Made by a program: the position numbers and the translations under genes. Positions 57,203 to 64,000 of a stretch of DNA of 64,000 nucleotides are shown here, piece after piece. The number at the start of each line of letters is the position of its first letter. Position 1 is the first letter of the stretch. Source of the DNA: Enterococcus raffinosus (GTDB taxonomy: Bacteria; Bacillota; Bacilli; Lactobacillales; Enterococcaceae); assembly GCF_018917525.1 (NCBI RefSeq), contig NZ_JAHLOS010000008.1, positions 1 to 64,000 of the forward strand, written 5' to 3'. The notes under the pieces were generated by a model. The model searched no databases and was not told the DNA's origin. It was given only the letters and a program-made list of their open reading frames with translations.

Positions 57203-57850
57203 ATGATGAAATTCTTTTTAGACACAGCGAATGTAGAGGAAATAAAACGAATCAATCAATTAGGATTGGTGGATGGTGTAACAACGAATCCCACGATTAT
57301 TTCCAAGGAAGGTCGAGATTTTAAAGAAGTGATCACAGAAATCTGCGGTTTGGTCGATGGGCCTGTAAGTGCAGAGGTGATCGCTCTTGATACCGAGAAC
57401 ATGGTGAAGGAAGCTAGAGATATTGCAACGTGGGCGGACAATATCGTTGTAAAAATTCCTATGACAGAAGATGGCCTGCGAGCAGTGAATATCTTATCTA
57501 AAGAAGGAATCAAGACTAATGTCACCTTAGTTTTTACAGTCGCACAAGGTTTAATGGCCGCTAAAGCAGGTGCAACGTTCGTTAGTCCATTTGTAGGGCG
57601 CTTGGATGATATCGCTACCGACAGCTTGGCGTTGATCAGCAATTTGAAAAAAGTGTTAACCCAATATGGTTATCAAACAGAAATCATCGCCGCGAGTATT
57701 CGCAGCTTAAAGCATGTGGAAGATGTTGCTGAGTTAGGTTCAGATATCGCAACGATTCCAGGTACTTTGTTCCCTAAACTATGGTCGCATCCATTGACCG
57801 ATGCAGGAATTCAAGCTTTCCTGAAGGATTGGGAAGCCTTTAAAAAATAA
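57203..57850 (+). CDS. Transaldolase / fructose-6-phosphate aldolase-like protein
   Basis: 215-residue short transaldolase (TalC/FSA type). [16 protein letters not shown] and [12 protein letters not shown] start the barrel; the Schiff-base Lys is in [11 protein letters not shown]. Also [28 protein letters not shown] and [21 protein letters not shown]. At this length it acts either as a transaldolase or as an aldolase making fructose 6-phosphate from dihydroxyacetone and glyceraldehyde 3-phosphate. The DHA kinase genes nearby suit a triose-linked role. Ribosome site AGGAGG. Confidence 0.92.
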   Translation: MMKFFLDTANVEEIKRINQLGLVDGVTTNPTIISKEGRDFKEVITEICGLVDGPVSAEVIALDTENMVKEARDIATWADNIVVKIPMTEDGLRAVNILSKEGIKTNVTLVFTVAQGLMAAKAGATFVSPFVGRLDDIATDSLALISNLKKVLTQYGYQTEIIAASIRSLKHVEDVAELGSDIATIPGTLFPKLWSHPLTDAGIQAFLKDWEAFKK

Positions 57851-57882
57851 TTGTAGAAAAATTTTTGAAAGGAGGAAATATC

Positions 57883-58656
57883 ATGCGTAAACCAATTGTT
57901 GGTATCAGTTTAAAGCTATATCAAAACCAAATTGACGATGCTCGAAATTTTGCCCACGCCATTGTTGAAGAAGTGGGTGACGAGAAAAAGATTGAACAAT
58001 TCATGTGTCCCGGAATGGGTGTGCTTTATCCGGTAGCTATGATTTTGAAGGATTCCGAAATCGGTTTGGGTTCGCAAAACATCGCACCTGTGCCAAACGG
58101 CGCCTACACAGGAGAATTCTCGATTGAATCTCTAAAGGAAATGAAGGGTGGATATGCCGAGATTGGACACATCGAACGACGCACGCTTTTCAATGAAACG
58201 GACGATATGATCAATCAAAAAGTCCGCTTGGCACTAGATTACGAAGTGACACCGGTCTTGTGTATCGGTGAAGTTACGAAAACAGATGATTATCAAGAGA
58301 TTAAAGCGCTAATGAAGAAACAACTATTTCTGGATTTATTCCAAATCGAGGGCAAGAAGGCAGAGAAAATTATTTTAGCTTATGAACCGGCTTGGGCAGT
58401 GGGGAAAACCTGCGCAGCCAGCGCGGTTCATGTACAACAAGTTCATGGATTGATTCGTGAATGCATCAAAGAATTGTACGATATCCAAACGGCAGAAAAC
58501 ATCCGCATCATATACGGCGGATCGGTTTCACAGGAAAACACAAAGTTAATCGTTTCCGATGAAAATGTCGATGGTGTATTCGTTGGTCGCTTTGGACATA
58601 ATCCGAAACAATACGCGTCAATTGTTGAAACGGTAAAAAAAGTAAAGGAGGAGTAA
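57883..58656 (+). CDS. Triosephosphate isomerase-like protein
   Basis: 257-residue TIM-family protein. Lys in GISLKLYQ, His in IGHIERRTLFNE, catalytic Glu in LAYEPAWAVGK and the phosphate loop IYGGSVSQEN. It departs from glycolytic TPI at several places (ISLK for GNWK, HIERR for HSERR). That places it with the pathway-specific TIM paralogues, some of which isomerise tetrulose phosphates. The ATG at 57883 follows GGAGG; the frame opens with a TTG at 57865. Likely links the kinase product to glyceraldehyde 3-phosphate or its tetrose analogue. Confidence 0.88.
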   Translation: MRKPIVGISLKLYQNQIDDARNFAHAIVEEVGDEKKIEQFMCPGMGVLYPVAMILKDSEIGLGSQNIAPVPNGAYTGEFSIESLKEMKGGYAEIGHIERRTLFNETDDMINQKVRLALDYEVTPVLCIGEVTKTDDYQEIKALMKKQLFLDLFQIEGKKAEKIILAYEPAWAVGKTCAASAVHVQQVHGLIRECIKELYDIQTAENIRIIYGGSVSQENTKLIVSDENVDGVFVGRFGHNPKQYASIVETVKKVKEE

Positions 58657-58658
58657 AC

Positions 58659-59042
58659 ATGTTTGGCATTATTTTAGTATCCCACAGTCAGAAAATTACT
58701 GATGGGACCAAAGAAATGATCGAAGAAATGACAGGAACCAGCGAGGAAGTGCGAATCATTTCTGCAGGCGGGACCGGTGATGGGCGTCTGGGTACGAATT
58801 CAGTAATGATCATGGAGGCGATCGAAGAGAATGCCGATTGCGATCATATCTTAATCTTTTGCGATATTGGAAGCGCTATTCTGAGTTCGGAAACGGCAAT
58901 TGATCTCATTGATGATGAAGAACTAAGCGCGAAAACAGAAATCATGGATTGTCCGTTAGTTGAAGGGGCCTTTGCGGCAGCCGTTCAAGCAACCGTCTGT
59001 CAGGAGAAAGCAGCAATCATTCAAGAATTAGCACAGATGTAA
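58659..59042 (+). CDS. dhaM: DhaM-type PTS phosphotransferase subunit (EIIA-mannose fold)
   Basis: 127-residue protein with the phospho-accepting His 9 in IILVSHSQKITDGTKEMI and the GGTGDGRLGTNS and FCDIGSAILSSE motifs of DhaM. It takes phosphate from HPr and passes it to ADP bound on DhaL, so the dihydroxyacetone kinase uses PEP rather than ATP. Only the EIIA-like domain is present, as in Firmicutes. AAAGGAGGAG ribosome site. The kinase subunits DhaK and DhaL follow after two membrane genes. Confidence 0.93.
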   Translation: MFGIILVSHSQKITDGTKEMIEEMTGTSEEVRIISAGGTGDGRLGTNSVMIMEAIEENADCDHILIFCDIGSAILSSETAIDLIDDEELSAKTEIMDCPLVEGAFAAAVQATVCQEKAAIIQELAQM

Positions 59043-59076
59043 GGCTTTATTAAATAAAATAAAAGGAGCGAAAAAA

Positions 59077-59499
59077 ATGAAATTTCTGAGAAGTATGGTA
59101 GGTTACATGATCGCCGGTACAATTGTAATGTCTGTTTGGAATGAATTAGGCAGTTTTGGCATCTTTGGCGGTTACTTGGCAGCTGGAATTATTATTGGAC
59201 CCATGTGGTTTATGAATCATTATCTAAATTTGACCGGTAACGAAGATGACGCGGCTTTTGTGGATATGGGGCTGGCGATTGGTGTTTGTGGAATTGCTCG
59301 AGATACCTTCATGCAAGGCGGAGCTGTTTTCACGGATGCTTTACCAACGATTGCACTGGTAATCGTGGGCGCTGTACTTGGTGGGATCGTGGCAGCAGCG
59401 TTTGAAAAGAGTGTCGCAAAAGAAGAACAGCGTGATGAAAACGCTCCTGAACCAGGTATGACTGAAAAAGAACTGGATCGTTTAGTTGGCGAAGAGTAG
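59077..59499 (+). CDS. Small membrane protein, Lin0368-like putative transporter subunit
   Basis: 140-residue membrane protein with about four hydrophobic segments and a polar C-terminus (EPGMTEKELDRLVGEE). It resembles the paired small membrane proteins in the Listeria glycerol/DHA cluster that have been proposed as a glycerol-type transporter. The DAAFVDMGLAIGVCGIARDTF segment resembles the GAWVDQGLAAGVGVWVASAL of the next gene, so the two are probably related halves of one transporter. Evidence for the transport role is indirect. Confidence 0.78.
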   Translation: MKFLRSMVGYMIAGTIVMSVWNELGSFGIFGGYLAAGIIIGPMWFMNHYLNLTGNEDDAAFVDMGLAIGVCGIARDTFMQGGAVFTDALPTIALVIVGAVLGGIVAAAFEKSVAKEEQRDENAPEPGMTEKELDRLVGEE

Positions 59500-59527
59500 T
59501 ACTGAATAAGGAACGGAGGAAAATTAA

Positions 59528-59866
59528 ATGACTTTGAGTTTAGGACTTGCAACAGTATGCGGCGGATTTTTATTTCCTTTTGTGATCCGTATGGCATGGG
59601 GAAAAATGGTGGATCACTGGGGAGCAATCGGCGGTTGGATGGCAGCACTCTTTATTGTTGGAACCGTTTGGTGTATTAATCACGGGATTTCAACCCCAAT
59701 GATCGCTCAAACTGGTGCTTGGGTCGATCAAGGGTTGGCAGCGGGTGTCGGCGTTTGGGTAGCATCCGCATTGGTCGGCGGAAACGTGAAAAAATCACTT
59801 CCGAAAATCGCAGCTGCAGTTTGTGGCGGATTATTAGGCGGATTGTTATTGTCTTTATTCTTATAA
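59528..59866 (+). CDS. Small membrane protein, partner putative transporter subunit
   Basis: 112-residue membrane protein with three or four hydrophobic segments (for example GGWMAALFIVGTVWCIN and CGGLLGGLLLSLFL). It lies 28 bases after its relative and upstream of dhaK, with a good GGAGG site. The conserved WVDQGLAAG segment matches the VDMGLAIG of the partner. Together they likely bring the triose or polyol substrate of the pathway into the cell (inference from gene order shared with Listeria). Confidence 0.78.
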   Translation: MTLSLGLATVCGGFLFPFVIRMAWGKMVDHWGAIGGWMAALFIVGTVWCINHGISTPMIAQTGAWVDQGLAAGVGVWVASALVGGNVKKSLPKIAAAVCGGLLGGLLLSLFL

Positions 59867-59913
59867 AAATAAATTATTAACTAAAAAATGTATTTTAAAG
59901 GAGAAATGGGAAG

Positions 59914-60906
59914 ATGAAACGTTTAATCAATGATGGCTATGAAGTTGTAGAAGAAATGCTGGAGGGGTATGCAGCAGCGAACAAACAATATGTGACGCTA
60001 GATCTAGAAAATCGTGTCGTTGTCAGTAAATTAATGAGTGAAGAACCGCGCGTTCGCGTAATTGTCGGTGGTGGATCAGGGCATGAGCCGATGTTCTTAG
60101 GCTATGTGGGAAAAGATTTTGCGGATGCGGCGGTTGTTGGAAACGTGAATACTTCACCGGCACCGGATGCTTGTTACGAAGCGGTGAAAGCGGTTGATAG
60201 TGGAAAAGGTTGTCTCTATTTATATGGAAATTACGCAGGCGATGTGATGAATTTCGATATGGGTGCGGAAATGGCGTTAGAAGAAGATGGTATTCGGGTA
60301 GAAACGGTCACCACTACCGATGATGTCTACTCGGCTAAAGATAAAAAAGATCGTCGTGGCGTGGCTGGCGACTTACCAGTCTTTAAAGTAGCTGGAAGTG
60401 CTGCGGCAAAGGGTTATGACCTAGATAAAGTCAAAGCAGTGACTGAAAAAGCCAATGACAATACTTATTCATTAGGTGTGGCGTTATCTTCTTCGACTTT
60501 ACCTGTTACCGGCGAAGTGATTTTCCAAATGGATGAAGGCGATATGGAGATCGGTATGGGGATTCATGGAGAACCGGGAATTGAACGTCGTAAAGTTGAA
60601 AAAGCCGATGTGATCATTGATGAGATCATGAAGATCATTCTGGAGGATTCTAAAATTGCGGCAGGAGATGAAGTCTATGTACTGGTCAACGGTTTGGGGG
60701 CTTTACCGGTAATGGACCAATATGTCTGCTACCGTCGGGTCGATCAAATCTTGAATGAAAAAGGGATCAAGATCCACCGTACAGATGTGGGAAATTTCGC
60801 GACTTCGATGGATATGGCTGGGATGTCTGTCACATTAGTGAAGCTGGATGATGAGATCAAAGAATTGCTTGATGCACCATGTGATACACCTTATTATAAA
60901 TTATAA
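59914..60906 (+). CDS. dhaK: Dihydroxyacetone kinase subunit DhaK
   Basis: 330-residue substrate-binding subunit. VGGGSGHEPMFLGYVG and GNYAGDVMNF are family signatures, and His 218 in GMGIHGEPG is the residue that binds dihydroxyacetone covalently as a hemiaminal in known DhaK. It hands the ketose to DhaL for phosphorylation. Paralogues in other pathways phosphorylate erythrulose, so a tetrulose is a possible alternative substrate here. The order DhaM, two membrane genes, DhaK, DhaL is kept in one transcript. Confidence 0.94.
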   Translation: MKRLINDGYEVVEEMLEGYAAANKQYVTLDLENRVVVSKLMSEEPRVRVIVGGGSGHEPMFLGYVGKDFADAAVVGNVNTSPAPDACYEAVKAVDSGKGCLYLYGNYAGDVMNFDMGAEMALEEDGIRVETVTTTDDVYSAKDKKDRRGVAGDLPVFKVAGSAAAKGYDLDKVKAVTEKANDNTYSLGVALSSSTLPVTGEVIFQMDEGDMEIGMGIHGEPGIERRKVEKADVIIDEIMKIILEDSKIAAGDEVYVLVNGLGALPVMDQYVCYRRVDQILNEKGIKIHRTDVGNFATSMDMAGMSVTLVKLDDEIKELLDAPCDTPYYKL

Positions 60907-60977
60907 GAAAAGGGTTTCATTTCTGGTATTAGGAGCTTCAAAAGGAACACGAAATTAGAAAGAATGAGGTGTGCTTT

Positions 60978-61622
60978 ATGAGTGAAATGGTGTTAGATAA
61001 GCAGTTTTTTGCCAACAGTTTAGCGAAAATGGCAGAGCTTGCGGAAGTAAATCGTGATTATTGGACAAAGTTAGATTCAGACATTGGTGATGGCGATCAT
61101 GGAATCAATTTAAGTATTGGCTTTCGAGCAGTAAATGCCAACTTGCAGGAAAATTTAGAAAAAGCGCCAGATATCAGTACACTGCTAAAAAAATCTGGCA
61201 TGCTGCTGTTGAGCAAAGTCGGCGGCGCATCAGGCCCCTTATACGGCAGCTTCTTTATCAAAATGGGCAAAGATGATACAGGTAAAGAGACGATCACGTT
61301 CCCAGAATTTGCCGGGATGCTGAAAAATGGTGTCGAAGCCGTGCAGCTCCGGGGAAAAGCGGAACTACAGGACAAAACCATGATCGATGCGCTGCTTCCA
61401 GGGATCGACTATTTGGAAGCGCACAAAAACGATGGGGACGCCATTGCAGTAATGGAAGAAACCGTCGCGATCATGAAGCAGGGAGCAGAATCGACTATTC
61501 CTTTGGTTGCGAAAAAGGGTCGAGCGATGCGTTTAGGCGAACGTGCCGTCGGGCATAAAGACCCTGGATCGGAATCCTCGTGGATGCTGATGAATGTCTT
61601 TTTAGAGGAAATGAAAAAATAG
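60978..61622 (+). CDS. dhaL: Dihydroxyacetone kinase subunit DhaL
   Basis: 214-residue nucleotide-binding subunit. The Mg-ADP-binding aspartates lie in LDSDIGDGDHGINL, and GGASGPLYGSFF and DPGSESSWMLMNVFLEE are typical. In the PEP-dependent enzyme the ADP stays bound and is re-phosphorylated by DhaM. The ATG at 60978 follows GAGGTG; a GTG at 60969 is the alternative. Ends 18 bases before the transketolase genes. Confidence 0.93.
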   Translation: MSEMVLDKQFFANSLAKMAELAEVNRDYWTKLDSDIGDGDHGINLSIGFRAVNANLQENLEKAPDISTLLKKSGMLLLSKVGGASGPLYGSFFIKMGKDDTGKETITFPEFAGMLKNGVEAVQLRGKAELQDKTMIDALLPGIDYLEAHKNDGDAIAVMEETVAIMKQGAESTIPLVAKKGRAMRLGERAVGHKDPGSESSWMLMNVFLEEMKK

Positions 61623-61640
61623 GGTGAACGGAAGATTACT

Positions 61641-62453
61641 ATGACAAATTTAGAACAAAAAGCATTGGAGCTGCGGGAGTGGATCATTCGCTCCCTGGCT
61701 TCAGCCGGATCGGGGCATCCAGGCGGATCACTTTCGGCGATTGATATTTTAACGACGCTTTATTATCAAGAGATGGATATCTCGGTGGAGAATTATGATC
61801 AAAAAGATCGCGACCACTTTATTCTTTCAAAAGGTCATGCGGCACCAGCTTTATATACGGTGTTAGCAGACAAAGGCTTCTTCCCGAAAGAAGAATTGCT
61901 TGATTTGCGAAAATTCGGCTGTCATTTACAAGGACATCCTGATCGGATCAAGACGAAAGGTGTTGATTCTTCAAGCGGATCGTTAGGCCAAGGCTTATCC
62001 ATCGCGAATGGGTTGGCTTTGGCTCAGCGTTTAGACGGGATTCAAAAAAAGGTTTATATTTTGATCGGTGATGGTGAGCTGCAGGAGGGTCAAGTCTGGG
62101 AAGCCGCCATGACCACCGCCCATTACAAGCTGAACAATGTCGTTGCTTTTATTGATAATAATGGCTTGCAGATTGACGGAACGAACGATCAAGTGATGGG
62201 TGTGAAGGATATTGGTCAGAAATTTGCAGCCTTCAACTGGAACGTTTTGACTGCCGACGGACATGATTTTGATTCATTAACAGCAGCGATCAGGGAAGTA
62301 AAAGCACAGGAAAAAGGACCGACTGTCATCGTCTGTCAAACGACCAAAGGCAAAGGGGTAAGCTTTATGGAAGATCAAGTCGGCTGGCATGGCAAAGCAC
62401 CTTCGTCAGAGGAAGCTGAAAAAGCGCTCGCTGAGCTGAAGGAGGCGTTGTAA
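61641..62453 (+). CDS. Transketolase, N-terminal subunit
   Basis: 270-residue thiamine-diphosphate-binding half. ASAGSGHPGGSLSAIDILTTLY opens the domain, and IGDGELQEGQVWEA...AFIDNNGLQ is the ThDP/Mg motif. It forms the active enzyme with the C-terminal subunit, whose ATG begins one base after its stop. Split transketolases often belong to specific sugar pathways. Here it would join the pentose phosphate from RpiB to the trioses from the kinase branch. Confidence 0.93.
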   Translation: MTNLEQKALELREWIIRSLASAGSGHPGGSLSAIDILTTLYYQEMDISVENYDQKDRDHFILSKGHAAPALYTVLADKGFFPKEELLDLRKFGCHLQGHPDRIKTKGVDSSSGSLGQGLSIANGLALAQRLDGIQKKVYILIGDGELQEGQVWEAAMTTAHYKLNNVVAFIDNNGLQIDGTNDQVMGVKDIGQKFAAFNWNVLTADGHDFDSLTAAIREVKAQEKGPTVIVCQTTKGKGVSFMEDQVGWHGKAPSSEEAEKALAELKEAL

Positions 62454-62454
62454 G

Positions 62455-63378
62455 ATGAAAAAAACTACAAGACAAGCCTATGGTGAAACGCTAGCAAAGC
62501 TTAAGGATCATCCCGACTTGGTCGTATTGGATGCCGATCTATCCGCCGCAACTAAAACAGATATTTTTGCCAAAGTAGCACCGGAAAAATTCTTCAATAT
62601 GGGGATTGCTGAAGCTGATATGATTGGTACTGCGGCAGGACTAGCATTAGGAGGCAAGCGTCCTTTTGCCAGCAGCTTTGCGATTTTTGCAGCAGGACGG
62701 GCTTATGAACAGATCCGCAATGCAGTCGCGTATCAAAAATTAAACGTGACGATTGCCGCTACTCACGCTGGAATTACTGTCGGCGAAGACGGTGGGTCTC
62801 ATCAGGCGATCGAAGATATTGCTTTAATGCGGGCGATTCCAGGGATGACGATTATCAATCCAGTGGACGATCTGGAAACGGAAGCTGCGATCGAAACGAT
62901 TTTGGAACATGAAGGTCCGATCTATCTGCGTTTGGGCCGCTTGGCTGTTGAGCGAATCCACGAAGAGAAGCAATCTTTTGTAATCGGAAAAGGTGAAACG
63001 TTAGTGGAAGGTAATGATGGAACGATCATTGCGACGGGATTAATGGTGCAAGAAGCCCTCGAAGCGGCAAAGCAATTAGCCGAACAAGGTACTAAGATTC
63101 GTGTATTGAACTTTTCTACTATCAAGCCATTAGATGAAGAATTGGTCTTACAGGCGGCTAAAGAAACACCATGGATTATTACCGCTGAAGAACACAGTGT
63201 GATCGGCGGATTAGGTAGTGCGGTTTCAGAATTCCTATCTGAGAATCAACCAACAAAAGTGATAAAAATCGGCGTTCAGGATCAATTTGGCCAATCAGGA
63301 AATCCAGAATTGCTGAAAGAACATTACGGTTTGACATGGAAGAATATAATTAATAAAGTAAAACAATTAAGTTCCTAA
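62455..63378 (+). CDS. Transketolase, C-terminal subunit
   Basis: 307 residues covering the pyrimidine-binding and C-terminal transketolase domains. MGIAEADMIGTAAGLALGGKRPFASSFAIFA holds the cofactor-activating Glu. Substrate-contact stretches are ATHAGITVGEDGGSHQAIEDIALMRAIPGM and EEHSVIGGLGSAV. Translation is coupled to the N-terminal subunit. It is the last gene of the operon, followed by a strong terminator. Confidence 0.94.
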   Translation: MKKTTRQAYGETLAKLKDHPDLVVLDADLSAATKTDIFAKVAPEKFFNMGIAEADMIGTAAGLALGGKRPFASSFAIFAAGRAYEQIRNAVAYQKLNVTIAATHAGITVGEDGGSHQAIEDIALMRAIPGMTIINPVDDLETEAAIETILEHEGPIYLRLGRLAVERIHEEKQSFVIGKGETLVEGNDGTIIATGLMVQEALEAAKQLAEQGTKIRVLNFSTIKPLDEELVLQAAKETPWIITAEEHSVIGGLGSAVSEFLSENQPTKVIKIGVQDQFGQSGNPELLKEHYGLTWKNIINKVKQLSS

Positions 63379-63379
63379 G

Positions 63380-63424
63380 AAAAAAGCAGATCAAGCGAAA
63401 AAATTTCGTCTGATCTGCTTTTTA
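63380..63424. terminator. Bidirectional terminator
   Basis: AAAAAGCAGATCAAGCGAAA pairs with TTTCGTCTGATCTGCTTTTT (one mismatch). It ends the transketolase transcript and, from the other side, the oxidase-like gene. Confidence 0.88.
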
Positions 63425-63880
63425 TTAATCGTAGGTGCTGATTTCAGCTTTTCCCTGCTCAAAATCAATAAACAACTGAAATCCCTTGTCCTCTTCATCC
63501 TGATCCCAAATCTCAACTAATTTAGGCACTATTTCGATCAAAATTTCACTATCTTTATGAGGATAGGCGTTATAGCTTTTTTCCCAGTGTTTTTGATACA
63601 ACTCTTGGAAGGAGTGATCTGGCTGATCAACGACTAAGCCATGATTCACAGCGATCCCTTCGATCTGAACCCCCCAATAACAAATCGCCACTCGAGGATT
63701 TTCGATTAGCTGCTTCGTTTTGCGGAAATTCCTGTCTGTTTTAAATAGGATTTTGCCTTCACGAATGATCACACTAACATTTCGCACCATCACATAATCG
63801 TTCAAACTAGTGGCCAGAGCCATGATCTTCTTTTGTCCTAGTTTTTGATAAAATTGTTCAACGGCTGTTTGAAAGTCCAT
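63425..63880 (-). CDS. Pyridoxamine 5'-phosphate oxidase-like flavin-binding protein
   Basis: 151-residue protein with the split-barrel FMN-binding fold. KKIMALATSLNDYVMVRNVSVI, then GKILFKTDRNFRKTKQLIENPRVAICYWG is the family's pattern. These small proteins bind FMN, F420 or heme and often have unknown substrates; the PdxH-specific arginines are not evident, so it is not called PdxH. Its ATG overlaps by one base the stop of the upstream ECF S-component gene (TAATG), so the two are co-translated. Confidence 0.88.
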   Translation of the reverse strand: MDFQTAVEQFYQKLGQKKIMALATSLNDYVMVRNVSVIIREGKILFKTDRNFRKTKQLIENPRVAICYWGVQIEGIAVNHGLVVDQPDHSFQELYQKHWEKSYNAYPHKDSEILIEIVPKLVEIWDQDEEDKGFQLFIDFEQGKAEISTYD

Positions 63881-64000
63881 TATAAATACTCCCGTCTAAG
63901 AAAAATGGCGCGCAATCGGTCGAGAGAAAAATAGACAATCGCGGTGGTGACGCCGTACTTAATTAAATTAAAGGGAATGATTCCAATGACAACCAATTTC
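63880..64000 (-). CDS. ECF transporter S component, C-terminal end (partial)
   Basis: Only the last 39 codons are inside the window. They read GIIPFNLIKYGVTTAIVYFS and then a basic DRLRAIFLRREYL tail. The PFNLIK segment entering the last membrane helix is typical of S components of energy-coupling-factor vitamin transporters, such as those for riboflavin or pantothenate. A link with a flavin-binding-type neighbour would favour a flavin, but the substrate part lies outside the window. Confidence 0.65.
   Translation of the reverse strand, partial: KLVVIGIIPFNLIKYGVTTAIVYFSLDRLRAIFLRREYL

Overview
The window looks like chromosome of a low-GC Firmicute, most likely an Enterococcus. The grounds are a complete WxL/DUF916 surface-protein locus with sortase and Mga-type regulator, many PTS permeases with 6-phospho-glycosidases, BglG-type antitermination, GlnR-like boxes, strong AGGAGG ribosome sites, and a Listeria-like dihydroxyacetone/pentose-phosphate gene cluster. 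Species cannot be fixed from the sequence alone.

Layout. 0.3-6.3 kb: two-component system (minus strand) divergent from a MacB/FtsX-type ABC exporter and an aryl-sulfate sulfotransferase lipoprotein. 6.3-10.1 kb: AT-rich accessory island (XRE repressor, zinc-ribbon protein, LysM surface protein, coiled-coil DNA-binding protein). Its right edge carries a decayed second copy of the sulfotransferase 3' end. 10.1-18.3 kb: AraC regulator, APC permease and GH2 beta-galactosidase, then a hypothetical gene, a membrane methyltransferase and a NapA-type antiporter. 18.4-21.4 kb: ammonium transporter fused to its own PII domain under two GlnR-like boxes, a DUF488 gene and a small K+ channel. 21.5-28.3 kb: AraC-controlled sugar operon (GH1 6-phospho-glycosidase, PTS EIIBC, GH65 phosphorylase, beta-phosphoglucomutase). 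28.3-30.6 kb: gene relics and two unrecognised genes. 30.4-35.1 kb: bgl operon (LicT antiterminator, EIIBCA, GH1) with a RAT/terminator before and after licT. 35.2-36.3 kb: second NapA antiporter. 36.4-41.8 kb: PucR regulator divergent from a short-chain dehydrogenase / ene-reductase / MFS operon that carries two frameshifts. 41.9-43.2 kb: YczE-like membrane protein and Crp-family regulator. 43.9-53.2 kb: WxL locus. 53.3-55.7 kb: MarR plus B3/B4-domain protein, a Cof-type HAD phosphatase, and a tRNA-like RNA gene that lacks a proper anticodon arm. 55.8-63.4 kb: DeoR regulator divergent from an operon with RpiB, transaldolase-like aldolase, TIM-like isomerase, DhaM, two small membrane proteins, DhaK, DhaL and split transketolase. 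63.4-64 kb: PNPOx-like protein and the end of an ECF S component.

How it fits together. Most of the window is carbohydrate capture wired to PTS phosphate flow, each unit with its own regulator type (AraC twice, LicT, PucR, DeoR). The first PTS permease has no EIIA domain and may borrow one, for example from the bgl EIIBCA. GH65 plus PgmB turns a phosphorylated or free alpha-disaccharide into glucose 6-phosphate. The DeoR operon feeds triose or tetrose ketoses into the pentose-phosphate pathway using PEP-derived phosphate. The least explained parts are the 6.3-10.1 kb island, the 28.3-30.0 kb gene pair, the tRNA-like RNA at 55.6 kb, and the enone-reductase-like operon at 36.4-40.4 kb.
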